Positions 1-7,953 of a stretch of DNA of 64,000 nt are shown here, in pieces. A model generated the notes under the pieces. That model saw only the letters and a list, made by a program, of their open reading frames with translations, ran no database searches and was not told where the DNA came from. This stretch comes from Roseovarius mucosus DSM 17069 (GTDB taxonomy: Bacteria; Pseudomonadota; Alphaproteobacteria; Rhodobacterales; Rhodobacteraceae), in assembly GCF_000768555.3 (NCBI RefSeq), contig NZ_KN293983.1, forward strand, positions 1-64,000, in the 5' to 3' direction. Numbering within the stretch: the stretch's first letter is position 1; each line of letters begins with the position of its first letter. The position numbers and the translations under genes are program-made.

Positions 1-60
1 CCGGAAGTGAATCATGTTCTCATAACCGCGTCGAGGGCCGACTTTTTCAGCAGCCTGTTA
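1..60. mobile_element. Possible end of an insertion sequence at the window edge
   Basis: The kinase reading frame to the right stops abruptly inside a PAS domain at about position 47, next to a GTTAAC palindrome (57-62). The bases outside it include ACTTTTTCAGCAGCCTG (41-57), which resembles the terminal inverted repeat of IS5/IS1182-like elements as I remember them. A forward reading frame here gives a short peptide ending ADFFSSLL, plausible for a transposase C-terminus. The element itself lies outside the window, so this is an inference from a short stretch. Confidence 0.3.
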
Positions 61-901
61 ACGTCCCATCATCGCCCTTGCAAAACAGAACATCGCCCAG
101 TTCGATTTTCGTTGTCAGCCGATCACTCAGTGCCAAGAGGTCATTGGCGCGCGCATTCGTGTCGCCGATCAGACCGTCGGCGCCGACCACCATTACCGCG
201 TCCTGAGATGTGTTAAGAATGGTCGCTAATCTATTGGATTTACTCTTGTTCTGCTCAGCCTCCGTGCGATAGTTGCGGTAGAGGCGCCAAAGCAAAAGCA
301 GGAGTGAGGACAGGGCAGCCAGCATCATCAGGATGAGTATGGCGAGGCTCAGAATCTTGGCCGTAAGGGCTGCGCGTTCCGAATCCGAGCGCTGCGCATC
401 CGCGGCCAGCCCTCGCGCAGCAATGTTGCGGATCGGATCAGCCATCCGGGTGCCAAGCTGGATCAACCGCGCCCGCTCTTTGAACACATTGCTCTGATCG
501 CCGTCGATGATGGGCACCATGGTCGCCAAAAGCTCGGTCACGCGATCCATATCCGCATGTGCAATGTCCTGGGCCAAAACCTCGCGGTACACCCGACCAT
601 CCCGCAGGGCGGTCGCGCGGCTGTAGAGGATATCGAACTGGCGGCGCACCGCGTCGACCAGTTCCGGCTCTGGCCCCGTGAGCGCCCGGAGCGAGGCGAG
701 AAATTTGAGTTGATCCACTTCAAGACGCGAGGTGGTCCAGTGGAGGTTGTCCTGGCTGGCGCTTCGATAGTCGTCCAACTGCACGAAAACCCGGCTTGTT
801 TGCAGGACGGCAGCCAACATGCACCCGGCAGCGAACAGGCTCAGAAGCACCACAAACACTTTGTTGCGGCCGGGGAACCTGCGGGGGAAGGGAACGTGCA
901 T
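47..901 (-). pseudogene. Sensor histidine kinase, N-terminal part only (interrupted)
   Basis: This is the N-terminal part of a membrane-bound sensor kinase. The ATG at 901 has an AAGG six bases upstream. The protein has a transmembrane segment near residues 15-40, a long helical periplasmic-type sensor region, a second strong transmembrane segment (LSLAILILMMLAALSSLLLL) and the beginning of a PAS domain (RLATILNTSQDAVMVV). It then stops after GDDGTLTGC with no HisKA or HATPase domain. A kinase cannot work without these, so the gene is probably truncated by an insertion or frameshift at the window edge. The divergent LuxR-type regulator at 1293 is the likely partner. The family is clear, but the sensed signal is unknown. 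Confidence 0.6.
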
Positions 902-1292
902 ATCGGGCCTTACACTGGAAAACTTGAACAAAGGACGTTGTGGTTTGATCGGGTTCCTCGACGTGATGCGGGGGACACAGTTTCCGAGTGATCTTCGGCT
1001 CTTGCTTGGGTAGAGTATATCAACCGGGGCGGTTCCTTGTCACGCGGGGTCATCGGCGCTGGCGAAATTATTGTATTATCACTGGCATTTGCCTTTTTTT
1101 CATCGTTTGACCAGCCCCCTATCCCTAAAGATAGGTGGGATTTGAGGGTTGGCACGGAATTTGCCGTTTAGGGAATAGGTGGAGGATACCCACCTAGGGT
1201 TGTCTTGGGATTGTCATGGCTCGACGGCTGACTTAGTTGTTGAAAAATGAGTTAAAAAAGACATTTGAGGTAGTAGAAGGAAGGACGCGCCG
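902..1292. promoter_or_regulatory. Divergent promoter region with repeated TAGGTGG sites
   Basis: A 391-base gap separates the divergent kinase and response-regulator genes, and no gene is seen in it. It contains a perfect inverted repeat CCTATC-6 nt-GATAGG (1118-1135). TAGGTGG occurs at 1132 and again 44 bases later at 1176, and in inverted orientation (CCCACCTA) at 1189-1196. This clustering just upstream of the regulator gene looks like an operator array. GAAGGAAGGA ahead of the ATG at 1293 can serve as the ribosome binding site. Confidence 0.4.
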
Positions 1293-1901
1293 ATGACCAA
1301 ACTCTTGTTGGCTGACGATCATGATCTGGTCCGGGAAATGATTGCCGCCTACCTGCGCGCGCAGGGTGGGTTCGAGGTGCATGTCGCCGAGAGCCTTGGG
1401 ACGGCGCTGGATGTTCAGGAAAAAAACGGGCCTTTTCAATTGGTTCTGCTGGATTTGATGATGCCGGGAATGGATTCCTTGACCGGTCTTGGCGTGATGA
1501 AAGCGCGGGCGAAATGCCCTGTTGCAATTTTGTCGGGGACGGCGACGGCGGAGATTGGGCGCAGGGCGCTGAGGTCGGGGGCGGCGGGGTTCTTGCCCAA
1601 GACGCTTGATCCGCAATCTCTGGTTGCGGCGGTCCACCATATGTTGTTGGGGGAGACCTATGCGCCGCTAGATTTTCTTGAAGCGGGGGAGGATGAGGCG
1701 GAGGGACCGGTGCGCCTGACGCCCAGAGAGACCGATGTGCTGGTCGGCATCCTGCACGGAAAATCCAACAAGGAAATCGCCAGAGACCTTGATATTCAAG
1801 AGGTTACGGTGAAATTGCACCTCAAGACCCTGTCCCGCAAACTCGGCGCCAAAAACCGCACCCACGCCGCCATGATCGCCCGGGATATGGGGCTGACCTG
1901 A
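1293..1901 (+). CDS. Two-component response regulator, NarL/LuxR type
   Basis: A 202-residue DNA-binding response regulator. The N-terminal receiver domain has the acidic pocket (ADDHD, residues 7-11), the phospho-acceptor Asp54 in LLDLMMPGM, Ser81 in the switch position and the conserved Lys103 (FLPKT). A LuxR/GerE helix-turn-helix follows at about 142-195 (LTPRETDVL, then SNKEIARDL and VTVKLHLKTLSRKLG). Length and domain order are normal for the NarL family. It is divergent from the truncated kinase and separated by a region with repeated motifs, which suggests that it regulates itself and its former partner. With the kinase broken, its phosphoryl source is uncertain. Confidence 0.9.
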   Translation: MTKLLLADDHDLVREMIAAYLRAQGGFEVHVAESLGTALDVQEKNGPFQLVLLDLMMPGMDSLTGLGVMKARAKCPVAILSGTATAEIGRRALRSGAAGFLPKTLDPQSLVAAVHHMLLGETYAPLDFLEAGEDEAEGPVRLTPRETDVLVGILHGKSNKEIARDLDIQEVTVKLHLKTLSRKLGAKNRTHAAMIARDMGLT

Positions 1902-2054
1902 CGTTGACTGTGTAAGGACTGTAAGGTTTGGATGCGGGTTTTGTAAGGTTTGGGGGGTAGGGATCGGGGGAAGAAGTCCGTGAAATCTGGGGGTGGGTTT
2001 GACGTTGAGGGAGCGGAGAGCTGCCGTGGCCTCACCAAACTGTGATGCAGTAGG

Positions 2055-3227
2055 TCAACGGGTCCATCCTTCATTGAGTTTTTCCATGACCTTCTCAAAC
2101 CAACCATCGTACCAATACCACTGACCCGCTATCTCGACGCCATAGCCTTTCTCTGGAGTACGAGCATTGAGCTCATTAACGAGCTTCGTATGATCGAAGA
2201 TGGCAAACTTTGGAAACCCAGCCGCTTTCACCTTGGCAACTATCTTTGTAGGACGATATTTGGGTCGCTCTGTTTCTTTCAGTAGCACTCTCTCAACATT
2301 TACCGCCTCCGGTGAGCCGGCTTTGACAAACTCAACAGCCAAATCAGATTTTGAAGCCTTGCCTGCCACCTTTGGTACAAAGGCAACGCGATAGCGAAAC
2401 TTCGGGTCGGCTTGCTCTTCATCAGTTAACCTATTGTGGAAGTCATCCATCGCAGCCGCTATGTTTGGCGGCAAATTCTGACCGACTAAACTGGCGCGCT
2501 GCGCTCCATCGAAGGTAACGAATTGAAGTGCTATTGGCAGCCGTTTTTCCAACGCAAATTCTTTGCCAAACAGAGTTTTGATCGCGTCATTGAAATTAAT
2601 GCAACATGCTTGCAGCTTCGCGCTTAGAGCATCGTCAATCCGGTTGGTTGATTGATGCTCAATCTCATGCCGAATCTCAGTCAAAAAATTGAGATTATCA
2701 ATTACGCCTTTTTCAATCGGACACCCGCCGTGAGCAAGACATTGCCCTAGTTCCCAATACATGTCAGCACCATGTTTTGTTTTCTTGACAACCCCAGCCT
2801 GCTTGTACCGATAATCGACGCCCTCACTTTTATAGTAGGCGTGCAACAGGTACGTCCATGCAATGACGCTTGTGACGATGAACAGTTCTGCGCGGAAATG
2901 TAGTCCGGCGCTGTTAAAAGTATGCACAGCCGCAATCATCGCTTCCCGAGCTTTGATCAGTAACTCATCGCCCTTGAAGTGAAGCCCCGTTGCTGTATCT
3001 CTGTCCGGCCATGCATTCAGAAAAGCGTCCAGTTCATCGTCGCTTGCCGGTTTGATCGCCGCGTGCATCTTCCCATCTTTGATTTGAGATATCCGAGCTT
3101 GGTTCACAGAGCGAGTTGGTCTGGAAAAATATGCGTGAACGTCTTGCGGGACGTAGTTCTTCTGCAGCATGGCTTTCACAATTGCCACTTCCCATTTTTC
3201 CAGCGTTTTTCCGGGTCTACGTGCCAA
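2055..3227 (-). CDS. DUF3644 domain protein with HEPN-like RX4H motif
   Basis: A 390-residue protein of the DUF3644 type, recognised from the block around residues 92-135 (KAREAMIAAVHTFN, then AELFIVTSVIAWTYLLHAYY). The N-terminus (WEVAIVKAMLQKNYVPQDVHAYF, then SVNQARISQIKDGK) looks like a helix-turn-helix. Residues Arg186 to His191 read RHEIEH, which fits the R-x4-6-H motif of HEPN ribonucleases. The gene uses visibly more A and T than its neighbours, stands alone, and is flanked by gene-free sequence, so horizontal acquisition is likely. HEPN proteins often act in phage defence or toxin systems, so that is a guess at the role. No antitoxin or partner gene is visible. Confidence 0.75.
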   Translation of the reverse strand: MARRPGKTLEKWEVAIVKAMLQKNYVPQDVHAYFSRPTRSVNQARISQIKDGKMHAAIKPASDDELDAFLNAWPDRDTATGLHFKGDELLIKAREAMIAAVHTFNSAGLHFRAELFIVTSVIAWTYLLHAYYKSEGVDYRYKQAGVVKKTKHGADMYWELGQCLAHGGCPIEKGVIDNLNFLTEIRHEIEHQSTNRIDDALSAKLQACCINFNDAIKTLFGKEFALEKRLPIALQFVTFDGAQRASLVGQNLPPNIAAAMDDFHNRLTDEEQADPKFRYRVAFVPKVAGKASKSDLAVEFVKAGSPEAVNVERVLLKETERPKYRPTKIVAKVKAAGFPKFAIFDHTKLVNELNARTPEKGYGVEIAGQWYWYDGWFEKVMEKLNEGWTR

Positions 3228-3600
3228 TTACTATGAACTTTCTGTTCTTCTCGGTGACGACTTCAATGATTGTCGATCATGATTTCACGAATAAAGTCAG
3301 TTTTTGGCGAAAAGGTCAAAGTCATATGACTTCGCACAGCTGTCGTTCACCATGGTGCTGATTTCGTACACGCGGCGAATTGCAGGGTCAGTGAACCTGC
3401 AGCGCAGCACCATATTGACCGACGAATGGCAGCAAAGGGCCGAAACGCCCTATATTCACTTTGGCGACACGCCGCGCGGGGCCTTGTCCGCCGGGGGGGC
3501 GCTGTTGCGGTGTCGGCTGGCAGTTTATGTCTGCCAAATACTTCCGCGTTATCAAGGGACTGCGACGGTGTAGAAGCGCCCGCCCGAGGGGGCGGACGGG
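3228..3600. other. Gene-free, lower-GC spacer next to the DUF3644 gene
   Basis: About 370 bases with no convincing gene. The AT content stays high to about 3370 and then returns towards that of the genome. Short reading frames here have no recognisable content. The change of composition may mark the edge of the acquired segment. Confidence 0.4.
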
Positions 3601-3628
3601 CGCTACGCGCCTTGATTCCGCGCGGGGG
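3600..3628. repeat. Dispersed repeat, GCGC(T)NCGCGCCTTGNTTCCGCGCG family
   Basis: The stretch GCTACGCGCCTTGATTCCGC followed by GCGGGGG matches stretches at 15328-15358 and 29823-29852, all in gaps after genes. It can fold through its GCGC-rich ends. The function is unknown; it looks like a REP-type intergenic repeat. Confidence 0.55.
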
Positions 3629-3723
3629 TGACGAGGGTGAAGGGCAGCGTGCCAATGGCGGACGGGCGCTGCGCGGCGGCACCTGCGGTGCCTTGGTGTC
3701 GCGCTTTTGGTTTTTGGGGGAGA

Positions 3724-3810
3724 GGCCCCGGGTCGAGCCCGGGGCGGGTAGGTGTGGGAGGCCCCGGGTCAAGCCCGGGGCGTGTTGGATGGGAGGCCCC
3801 GGGGCGGGGG
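3724..3810. repeat. Tandem copies of a GC-rich palindromic repeat
   Basis: Two full and one partial copy of a unit of about 36 bases. Each starts GAGGCCCCGGG and contains a near-palindrome CCCCGGGTCNAGCCCGGGG (3726-3744 and 3762-3780, with a shortened third copy at about 3797). The array sits against the 3' end of the methyltransferase gene at 3811. Related single palindromes occur in other gaps of this window. Reading frames through it give PGLDPG repeats, which are artefacts. It may stop or stabilise transcripts, but this is not shown. Confidence 0.65.
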
Positions 3811-4872
3811 TTAGCCGCGGCGGCGGCTGCGGGAGCCGGCGCGGCCGCCGGCGCGGACTTCTTCACCGGGCTTGGGGGGCGCTTTGTTGAACTTGATCCA
3901 GTTGCCGCCGTGGGGGTCGTTGTTCATCAGGAAGTTGGCGGCCATGATCGCCTCCATCTCCTTGCCTGCGCGGGCCTGCATGGAGCCCAGACCAAAGAGC
4001 TGGCAGAAGGTCTCGTCATCCATATCTTCGGGCAGGATCAGCCCTGCGGCGGTGATTTCGGCCTTTTTCGCGGCAATCTCGGCCTGTTTCACCGGCAGCG
4101 CGATGGGGTTCATGATCGCAGAGGTCATGCCCGCCTCGATCGCCATGGGCAGGAAGGCATTGTTGATGCCGTGCCGGTTGGGCAGACCGAAGGAGATGTT
4201 GGAGGCGCCACAGGTGGTGTTGACGCCCAGTTCCTCGCGCAGGCGACGCACCAGGGTAAAGACCTGACGGCCCGCCGTGGCCATGGCGCCCACGGGCATG
4301 ACGAGCGGATCGACCACGATGTCATGGGCGGGGATGCCGAAATCGGCCGCACGCTCGACGATCTTTTTCGCCACGGCGAAACGCACGTCGGGGTCTTCGG
4401 AAATGCCGGTGTCATCGTTGGAGATGGCGACGACCGGCACGTTGTATTTCTTGACCAGCGGCAGGACGTATTCGAGACGCTCTTCCTCACCCGTCACCGA
4501 GTTGAGGAGGGGGCGGCCATGGGCGGCCTTGAGACCGGCCTCGAGCGCGGCGGGCACCGAGCTGTCGATGCAGAGCGGCAGATCGACGAGGCCCTGAACC
4601 AGCTCGATCATCTTGGTCATGAGGGGCGGTTCGGTCTCGTTCGGGTTGGGGTTGGAGTTGTAGACCACGCCCGCGTTGATATCGAGCACGGTGGCCCCGG
4701 CGGCGGCCTGAGCCAGCGCATCGGATTCGACGGTGGAGAAATCGCCCGCCTCAAGCTCGGCGGCGAGTTTCTTGCGCCCGGTGGGGTTGATGCGTTCGCC
4801 AATGACGCAGAACGGCTCGTCAAAGCCGATAACGGCGGTTTTGGTTTTGCTCTCGACGATGGTGCGGGTCAT
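3811..4872 (-). CDS. Methyltetrahydrofolate:corrinoid methyltransferase (pterin-binding part of split MetH)
   Basis: A 353-residue protein of the pterin-binding, DHPS-like TIM-barrel family. It should move the methyl group of 5-methyl-THF to a corrinoid protein. Family marks are VIGERINPTG near residue 23, DINAG near residue 64, then CIDSS, LLNSVTGEEER and the DP(L)VMPVG strand. It ends with a basic tail (GGRAGSRSRRRG). It is the last gene of an operon with an MTHFR-like gene (9-base gap). Roseobacters are known to use a methionine synthase split into separate polypeptides; this would be its folate-binding part. Partners in this window would be the corrinoid protein at 47400 and the homocysteine/zinc protein at 49637. 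A role in another methyl-transfer route remains possible. Confidence 0.8.
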   Translation of the reverse strand: MTRTIVESKTKTAVIGFDEPFCVIGERINPTGRKKLAAELEAGDFSTVESDALAQAAAGATVLDINAGVVYNSNPNPNETEPPLMTKMIELVQGLVDLPLCIDSSVPAALEAGLKAAHGRPLLNSVTGEEERLEYVLPLVKKYNVPVVAISNDDTGISEDPDVRFAVAKKIVERAADFGIPAHDIVVDPLVMPVGAMATAGRQVFTLVRRLREELGVNTTCGASNISFGLPNRHGINNAFLPMAIEAGMTSAIMNPIALPVKQAEIAAKKAEITAAGLILPEDMDDETFCQLFGLGSMQARAGKEMEAIMAANFLMNNDPHGGNWIKFNKAPPKPGEEVRAGGRAGSRSRRRG

Positions 4873-4881
4873 GGTCTGGTC

Positions 4882-5808
4882 TTATCCTTGCTGGTTGGCG
4901 GGCGTGGCGGAGGCCCCGCCGTTTTCGATGGCCCATTCGGCATTGGCCTTGATCCCGCCAAGCGGGAAGAAATGCACATGCTCGATGTTGAAGTTCTGGT
5001 TCGCGGCCTTGTGGGCGGCGAGTTCGCTCAGGACCTCGGTCGGCTCGTAGGGCAGGAGCAGTTTCGAGACGTCCATGGCGCGTTTCTGCAGGACCTTGAG
5101 CGAGGGGCCGACACCGCAGGCGATGGCGAATTTGATCAGGGTCTGCAATTTGGCGGGACCGGCGATGCCGATATGGATGGGCAGGGTGATACCCGCCGCG
5201 CTGAGGCTGTCGGCCCAGGCGATGATCGGCTTGGCGTCGAAGGCGAATTGCGTGGCGAGGGCCATTTTCGCGTCGGTGGTTTCCGAGAATTTCTGTTTCC
5301 AGCGCAGCGCATCCTCGACGTTCTTCATGCTGCCGTCGGGGTCGATGTCCTTGTTGCCCTCGGGGTGGCCGGCGACATGCAGGCGTTCGAAGCCGGCACG
5401 GTCGAATTCACCGGATTCGAGGAGCTGCATGGAGCTGTCGAAATCGCCATGGGGCGTGGTGACGCCACCGGCGAGCAGGAGGGCCTGATCGACATTGGCC
5501 TCGCCCTGATAGCGGGCGATCCAATCGGCCAGCGTGGCGCGGTCCTTGATGATGCGCGCGGGGAAGTGCGGCATAACGGGATAGCCTTCGGCGTTGAGGC
5601 GCGCGGCGGTGGCGACCATATCCTCGATGGGCGTGCCCTCGATATGGGCGATATAGACGCGGGTGCCGGCAGGCAGCAGGTCGCGGAAGTTCTCGACCTT
5701 TTCGGCGGTGCGCGGCATCACCTCGATGGAATAGCCATCAAGGAACGCCTCGAGCTGGCCATTGGCGGGGGTGAATTTCTCACGCTTCTTGAAATTGAAC
5801 AGTGCCAT
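4882..5808 (-). CDS. Methylenetetrahydrofolate reductase family protein
   Basis: A 308-residue TIM-barrel protein of the MTHFR family, which makes 5-methyl-THF from 5,10-methylene-THF with a flavin. The ATG at 5808 is chosen because GGGAGG lies just upstream; an earlier in-frame start at 5838 has none. Typical features are IEVMPRTAEKVENF near the N-terminus, then HFPARIIKD, LLLAGGVTTPHGDF and HVAGHPEGNKD. It resembles the Roseobacter version more than E. coli MetF. It lies between the small 98-residue gene and the methyl-THF methyltransferase, so the operon supplies methyl-THF and hands the methyl group on. This fits methionine synthesis and one-carbon flow from methylated amines. Confidence 0.8.
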   Translation of the reverse strand: MALFNFKKREKFTPANGQLEAFLDGYSIEVMPRTAEKVENFRDLLPAGTRVYIAHIEGTPIEDMVATAARLNAEGYPVMPHFPARIIKDRATLADWIARYQGEANVDQALLLAGGVTTPHGDFDSSMQLLESGEFDRAGFERLHVAGHPEGNKDIDPDGSMKNVEDALRWKQKFSETTDAKMALATQFAFDAKPIIAWADSLSAAGITLPIHIGIAGPAKLQTLIKFAIACGVGPSLKVLQKRAMDVSKLLLPYEPTEVLSELAAHKAANQNFNIEHVHFFPLGGIKANAEWAIENGGASATPANQQG

Positions 5809-5838
5809 CGCGGCCTCCCATAGAGATCCAGAGCGCAT

Positions 5839-6135
5839 TCACGCCCAGCCATCATTCGCGATCAGGGCCTTGATGCGCTCCTGATCGTAGTCTGCGTCGA
5901 GCCGGGCCGCCTCGGATTGGGCGACGGCGTCGGGTTCGCCTTCGATGGAATAGGGATCGGCCTTGCGCCATTCGGCAAGATAGGCATCGGTGCCCGCTGC
6001 GCCGCATTTCATCGCCGCGCGGTCGATGGCCTGCTCGAACCGTTCGGGCAGCTGAACCTTGCTGCCGCGACGCCCCTTGCCGACGATGACCTGAGCGGGG
6101 ATGTCCCGCCAGTAGACGATGGTGACGTCAACCAT
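5839..6135 (-). CDS. Small conserved protein of the 'virulence factor' family
   Basis: A 98-residue soluble protein that begins MVDVTIVYWRDIPAQVIVG and continues with RGSKVQLPERFEQAIDRAA and AYLAEWRK. It resembles the alphaproteobacterial family labelled 'virulence factor' in databases, a name with little functional support. It is the first gene of the operon with the MTHFR-like and methyl-THF methyltransferase genes (30-base gap). A role linked to folate-dependent methyl transfer is therefore more likely than virulence, but nothing in the sequence shows the activity. Confidence 0.7.
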   Translation of the reverse strand: MVDVTIVYWRDIPAQVIVGKGRRGSKVQLPERFEQAIDRAAMKCGAAGTDAYLAEWRKADPYSIEGEPDAVAQSEAARLDADYDQERIKALIANDGWA

Positions 6136-6371
6136 GGCTGATTCCTTTTTCCTTCGTGGTCACTACCTAATGCAGGAGCGACGTGGCACAGGGTCGGATT
6201 TCGACAGAACGGGCGCGTCATGCGACCTGCGTACCCTAGCCGCGGGTCGGGACAGGGGCCATGGGCACAATTGCGAAAAATACTCATCATCATCATGACC
6301 CCTCGCAACGCTTGCGTGCGCCTGCGCTTCGGACTAGTTTGGGGATAACTTGAAATGGAGGGCGTGTTGCG

Positions 6372-7484
6372 ATGACGCCCAAGCGTCCCGAAAGTGCGGG
6401 CGCGGTCCCGAAACCGGTTGAGAGCCCCGCACTGACCCGTCCGGATCGGGGGCCGCTCTATGCGGCGCTTGATCTGGGAACAAACAGTTGCCGCATGCTG
6501 ATTGCCCAACCCGAGGGCCATCAGTTCAAAGTCGTGGATAGCTTTTCGAAATCAGTGCAGTTGGGCGCAGGGCTGGAAGGCTCTGGCCGTTTATCGCGGG
6601 CGTCGATTTATCGGACGATTCAGGCGCTGCGGGTTTGCAAGCAGAAGTTGAAGCGGCACGGGGTGACGCGGATGCGTCTGGTCGCGACCGAAGCCTGCAG
6701 GCGCGCCAGTAATGGGGTCGATTTCATGCTGCGGGTAGAGCGCGAAACCGGGCTCAAGCTAGACATCATCGCACCGCAGGAAGAGGCGCAACTGGCGGTC
6801 GTGTCCTGTGCGCCGTTGGTCAGTCAGCGCACCGATCAATTGTTGGTGGTGGATATTGGCGGTGGGTCGACGGAATTGGTCTGGATCGACCTGACGGCGG
6901 TTCCGCATGACGAGCGGCGGCGCGCGATCATGCGCATGCATATGGGCTTTCATGCCAGCCCTGTAGGCCTGCCCGCGCCGAAGGTCGTGGATTGGATCAG
7001 CGTGCCGCTTGGCGTTGCGACGCTGCGTGATCAATTCCGAGATGTCGAGGATGACGCGGCGCGGTTTGCGTTGATGAGTTGGTTCTTTGAAGAGAACCTC
7101 GCCGAATTCGCGCCCTACAAGGACGAGCAATCACGCGAGGGGTTTCAGATTGTGGGCACGTCCGGCACGGTGACCACCGTGGCGGCCAGCCATCTGGGCC
7201 TCAAGCGGTATGATCGCAACAAGGTGGACGGGCTGACCATGACCAGCGACGAGATTGATCGGGTGATCCGGTCCTATCTGGCGCTTGGGCCGGCGGGGCG
7301 GCGGCGTGATCCGCGCATCGGTCAGGACCGCCAAGCCCTCATCATGTCGGGGGCAGCGATCTTGCAAGCTTTGCTCCGGTGTTGGCCCACGGATCGGTTG
7401 AGCGTAGCGGATCGCGGCCTGCGTGAAGGTATGCTCTATGCACAGATGGCGGCGGATGGGGTATTGACGGAAAAGGACGGATAA
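6372..7484 (+). CDS. ppx: Ppx/GppA family phosphatase (exopolyphosphatase)
   Basis: A 370-residue member of the ASKHA-fold Ppx/GppA family, which hydrolyses polyphosphate ends or pppGpp. The phosphate 1 motif is ALDLGTNSCRMLI (about residues 33-45). The phosphate 2 motif is VVDIGGGSTELVW (about 160-172). GTSGTVTTVAA near residue 258 is also a family mark. The protein is short (no C-terminal HD domain), as is usual for alphaproteobacterial members. Substrate choice between polyphosphate and pppGpp cannot be read from the sequence. The stop codon TAA is followed directly by the ATG of the tail-tube gene, so the two are probably co-transcribed. Confidence 0.85.
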   Translation: MTPKRPESAGAVPKPVESPALTRPDRGPLYAALDLGTNSCRMLIAQPEGHQFKVVDSFSKSVQLGAGLEGSGRLSRASIYRTIQALRVCKQKLKRHGVTRMRLVATEACRRASNGVDFMLRVERETGLKLDIIAPQEEAQLAVVSCAPLVSQRTDQLLVVDIGGGSTELVWIDLTAVPHDERRRAIMRMHMGFHASPVGLPAPKVVDWISVPLGVATLRDQFRDVEDDAARFALMSWFFEENLAEFAPYKDEQSREGFQIVGTSGTVTTVAASHLGLKRYDRNKVDGLTMTSDEIDRVIRSYLALGPAGRRRDPRIGQDRQALIMSGAAILQALLRCWPTDRLSVADRGLREGMLYAQMAADGVLTEKDG

Positions 7485-7943
7485 ATGGTGGATGACGGAT
7501 CGGCGCAATCGCAAAACATCTGGCCTTTGCCGAAGTTTTATTTTCGGGTGACATGGGATACGACGGCGCTGAATTTTCAAGAGGTTTCGGGGCTGGATGC
7601 GGACTCTCAACCGATTGAATATCGTGCGGGCAATTCGCCTGTGTTTTCGCGGGTGAAAATGCCGGGGATGCTGAAATCGGGCAATATCACCATGAAAAAG
7701 GGGGTATTCGCCAAGGAAAGCGGACTCTTTGAGTGGTTTGCCGAGATCGAAATGAACAGGATCACGCGCAAAGAGCTGACGATTTCCTTGATAGACGAAA
7801 GCGGCGCGCCGACGATGATCTGGAGGGTCAAGAACGCCTTTCCGGTGAAGGTCATGGGCACCGACCTGAAGGCTGAGGGCAATGAGGTGGCGATTGAGTC
7901 CATTGAGTTTGCCCATGAAGGACTGACAATTGAAAACGTGTGA
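7485..7943 (+). CDS. Phage T4 gp19-like tail tube protein, orphan
   Basis: A 152-residue protein of the T4 gp19 tail-tube family, which builds the inner tube of contractile tails and extracellular injection systems. Matching features are WPLPKFYFRVTWDTTALNF near the start, EVSGLDADSQPIEYRAG, KMPGMLKSGNITMKKG and the C-terminal SIEFAHEGLTIEN. It begins directly after the ppx stop and ends 10 bases before rlmE. No sheath, baseplate, spike or ATPase gene is near. It may be a remnant, a part of an injection system encoded elsewhere, or a protein recruited for another use. The family assignment is firm; the role is not. Confidence 0.85.
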   Translation: MVDDGSAQSQNIWPLPKFYFRVTWDTTALNFQEVSGLDADSQPIEYRAGNSPVFSRVKMPGMLKSGNITMKKGVFAKESGLFEWFAEIEMNRITRKELTISLIDESGAPTMIWRVKNAFPVKVMGTDLKAEGNEVAIESIEFAHEGLTIENV

Positions 7944-7953
7944 GACGGAATAG

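Noticed and set aside
3724-3810. Possible CRISPR array
   Set aside because: The unit repeats without unique spacers of regular size and there are no cas genes.
3347-3890. Several proline/glycine/arginine-rich frames across the repeat array
   Set aside because: They are translations of the GC-rich palindromic repeats (PGLDPG patterns) and are not genes.
3628-5823. A 731-codon frame on the plus strand
   Set aside because: It runs antisense to the methyl-THF methyltransferase and MTHFR-like genes, has no domain content and is His/Gly/Asp-rich as expected for a shadow frame in high-GC DNA.
7485-7943. Part of a prophage
   Set aside because: The flanking genes are housekeeping genes in an operon-like layout and no other phage gene is near.
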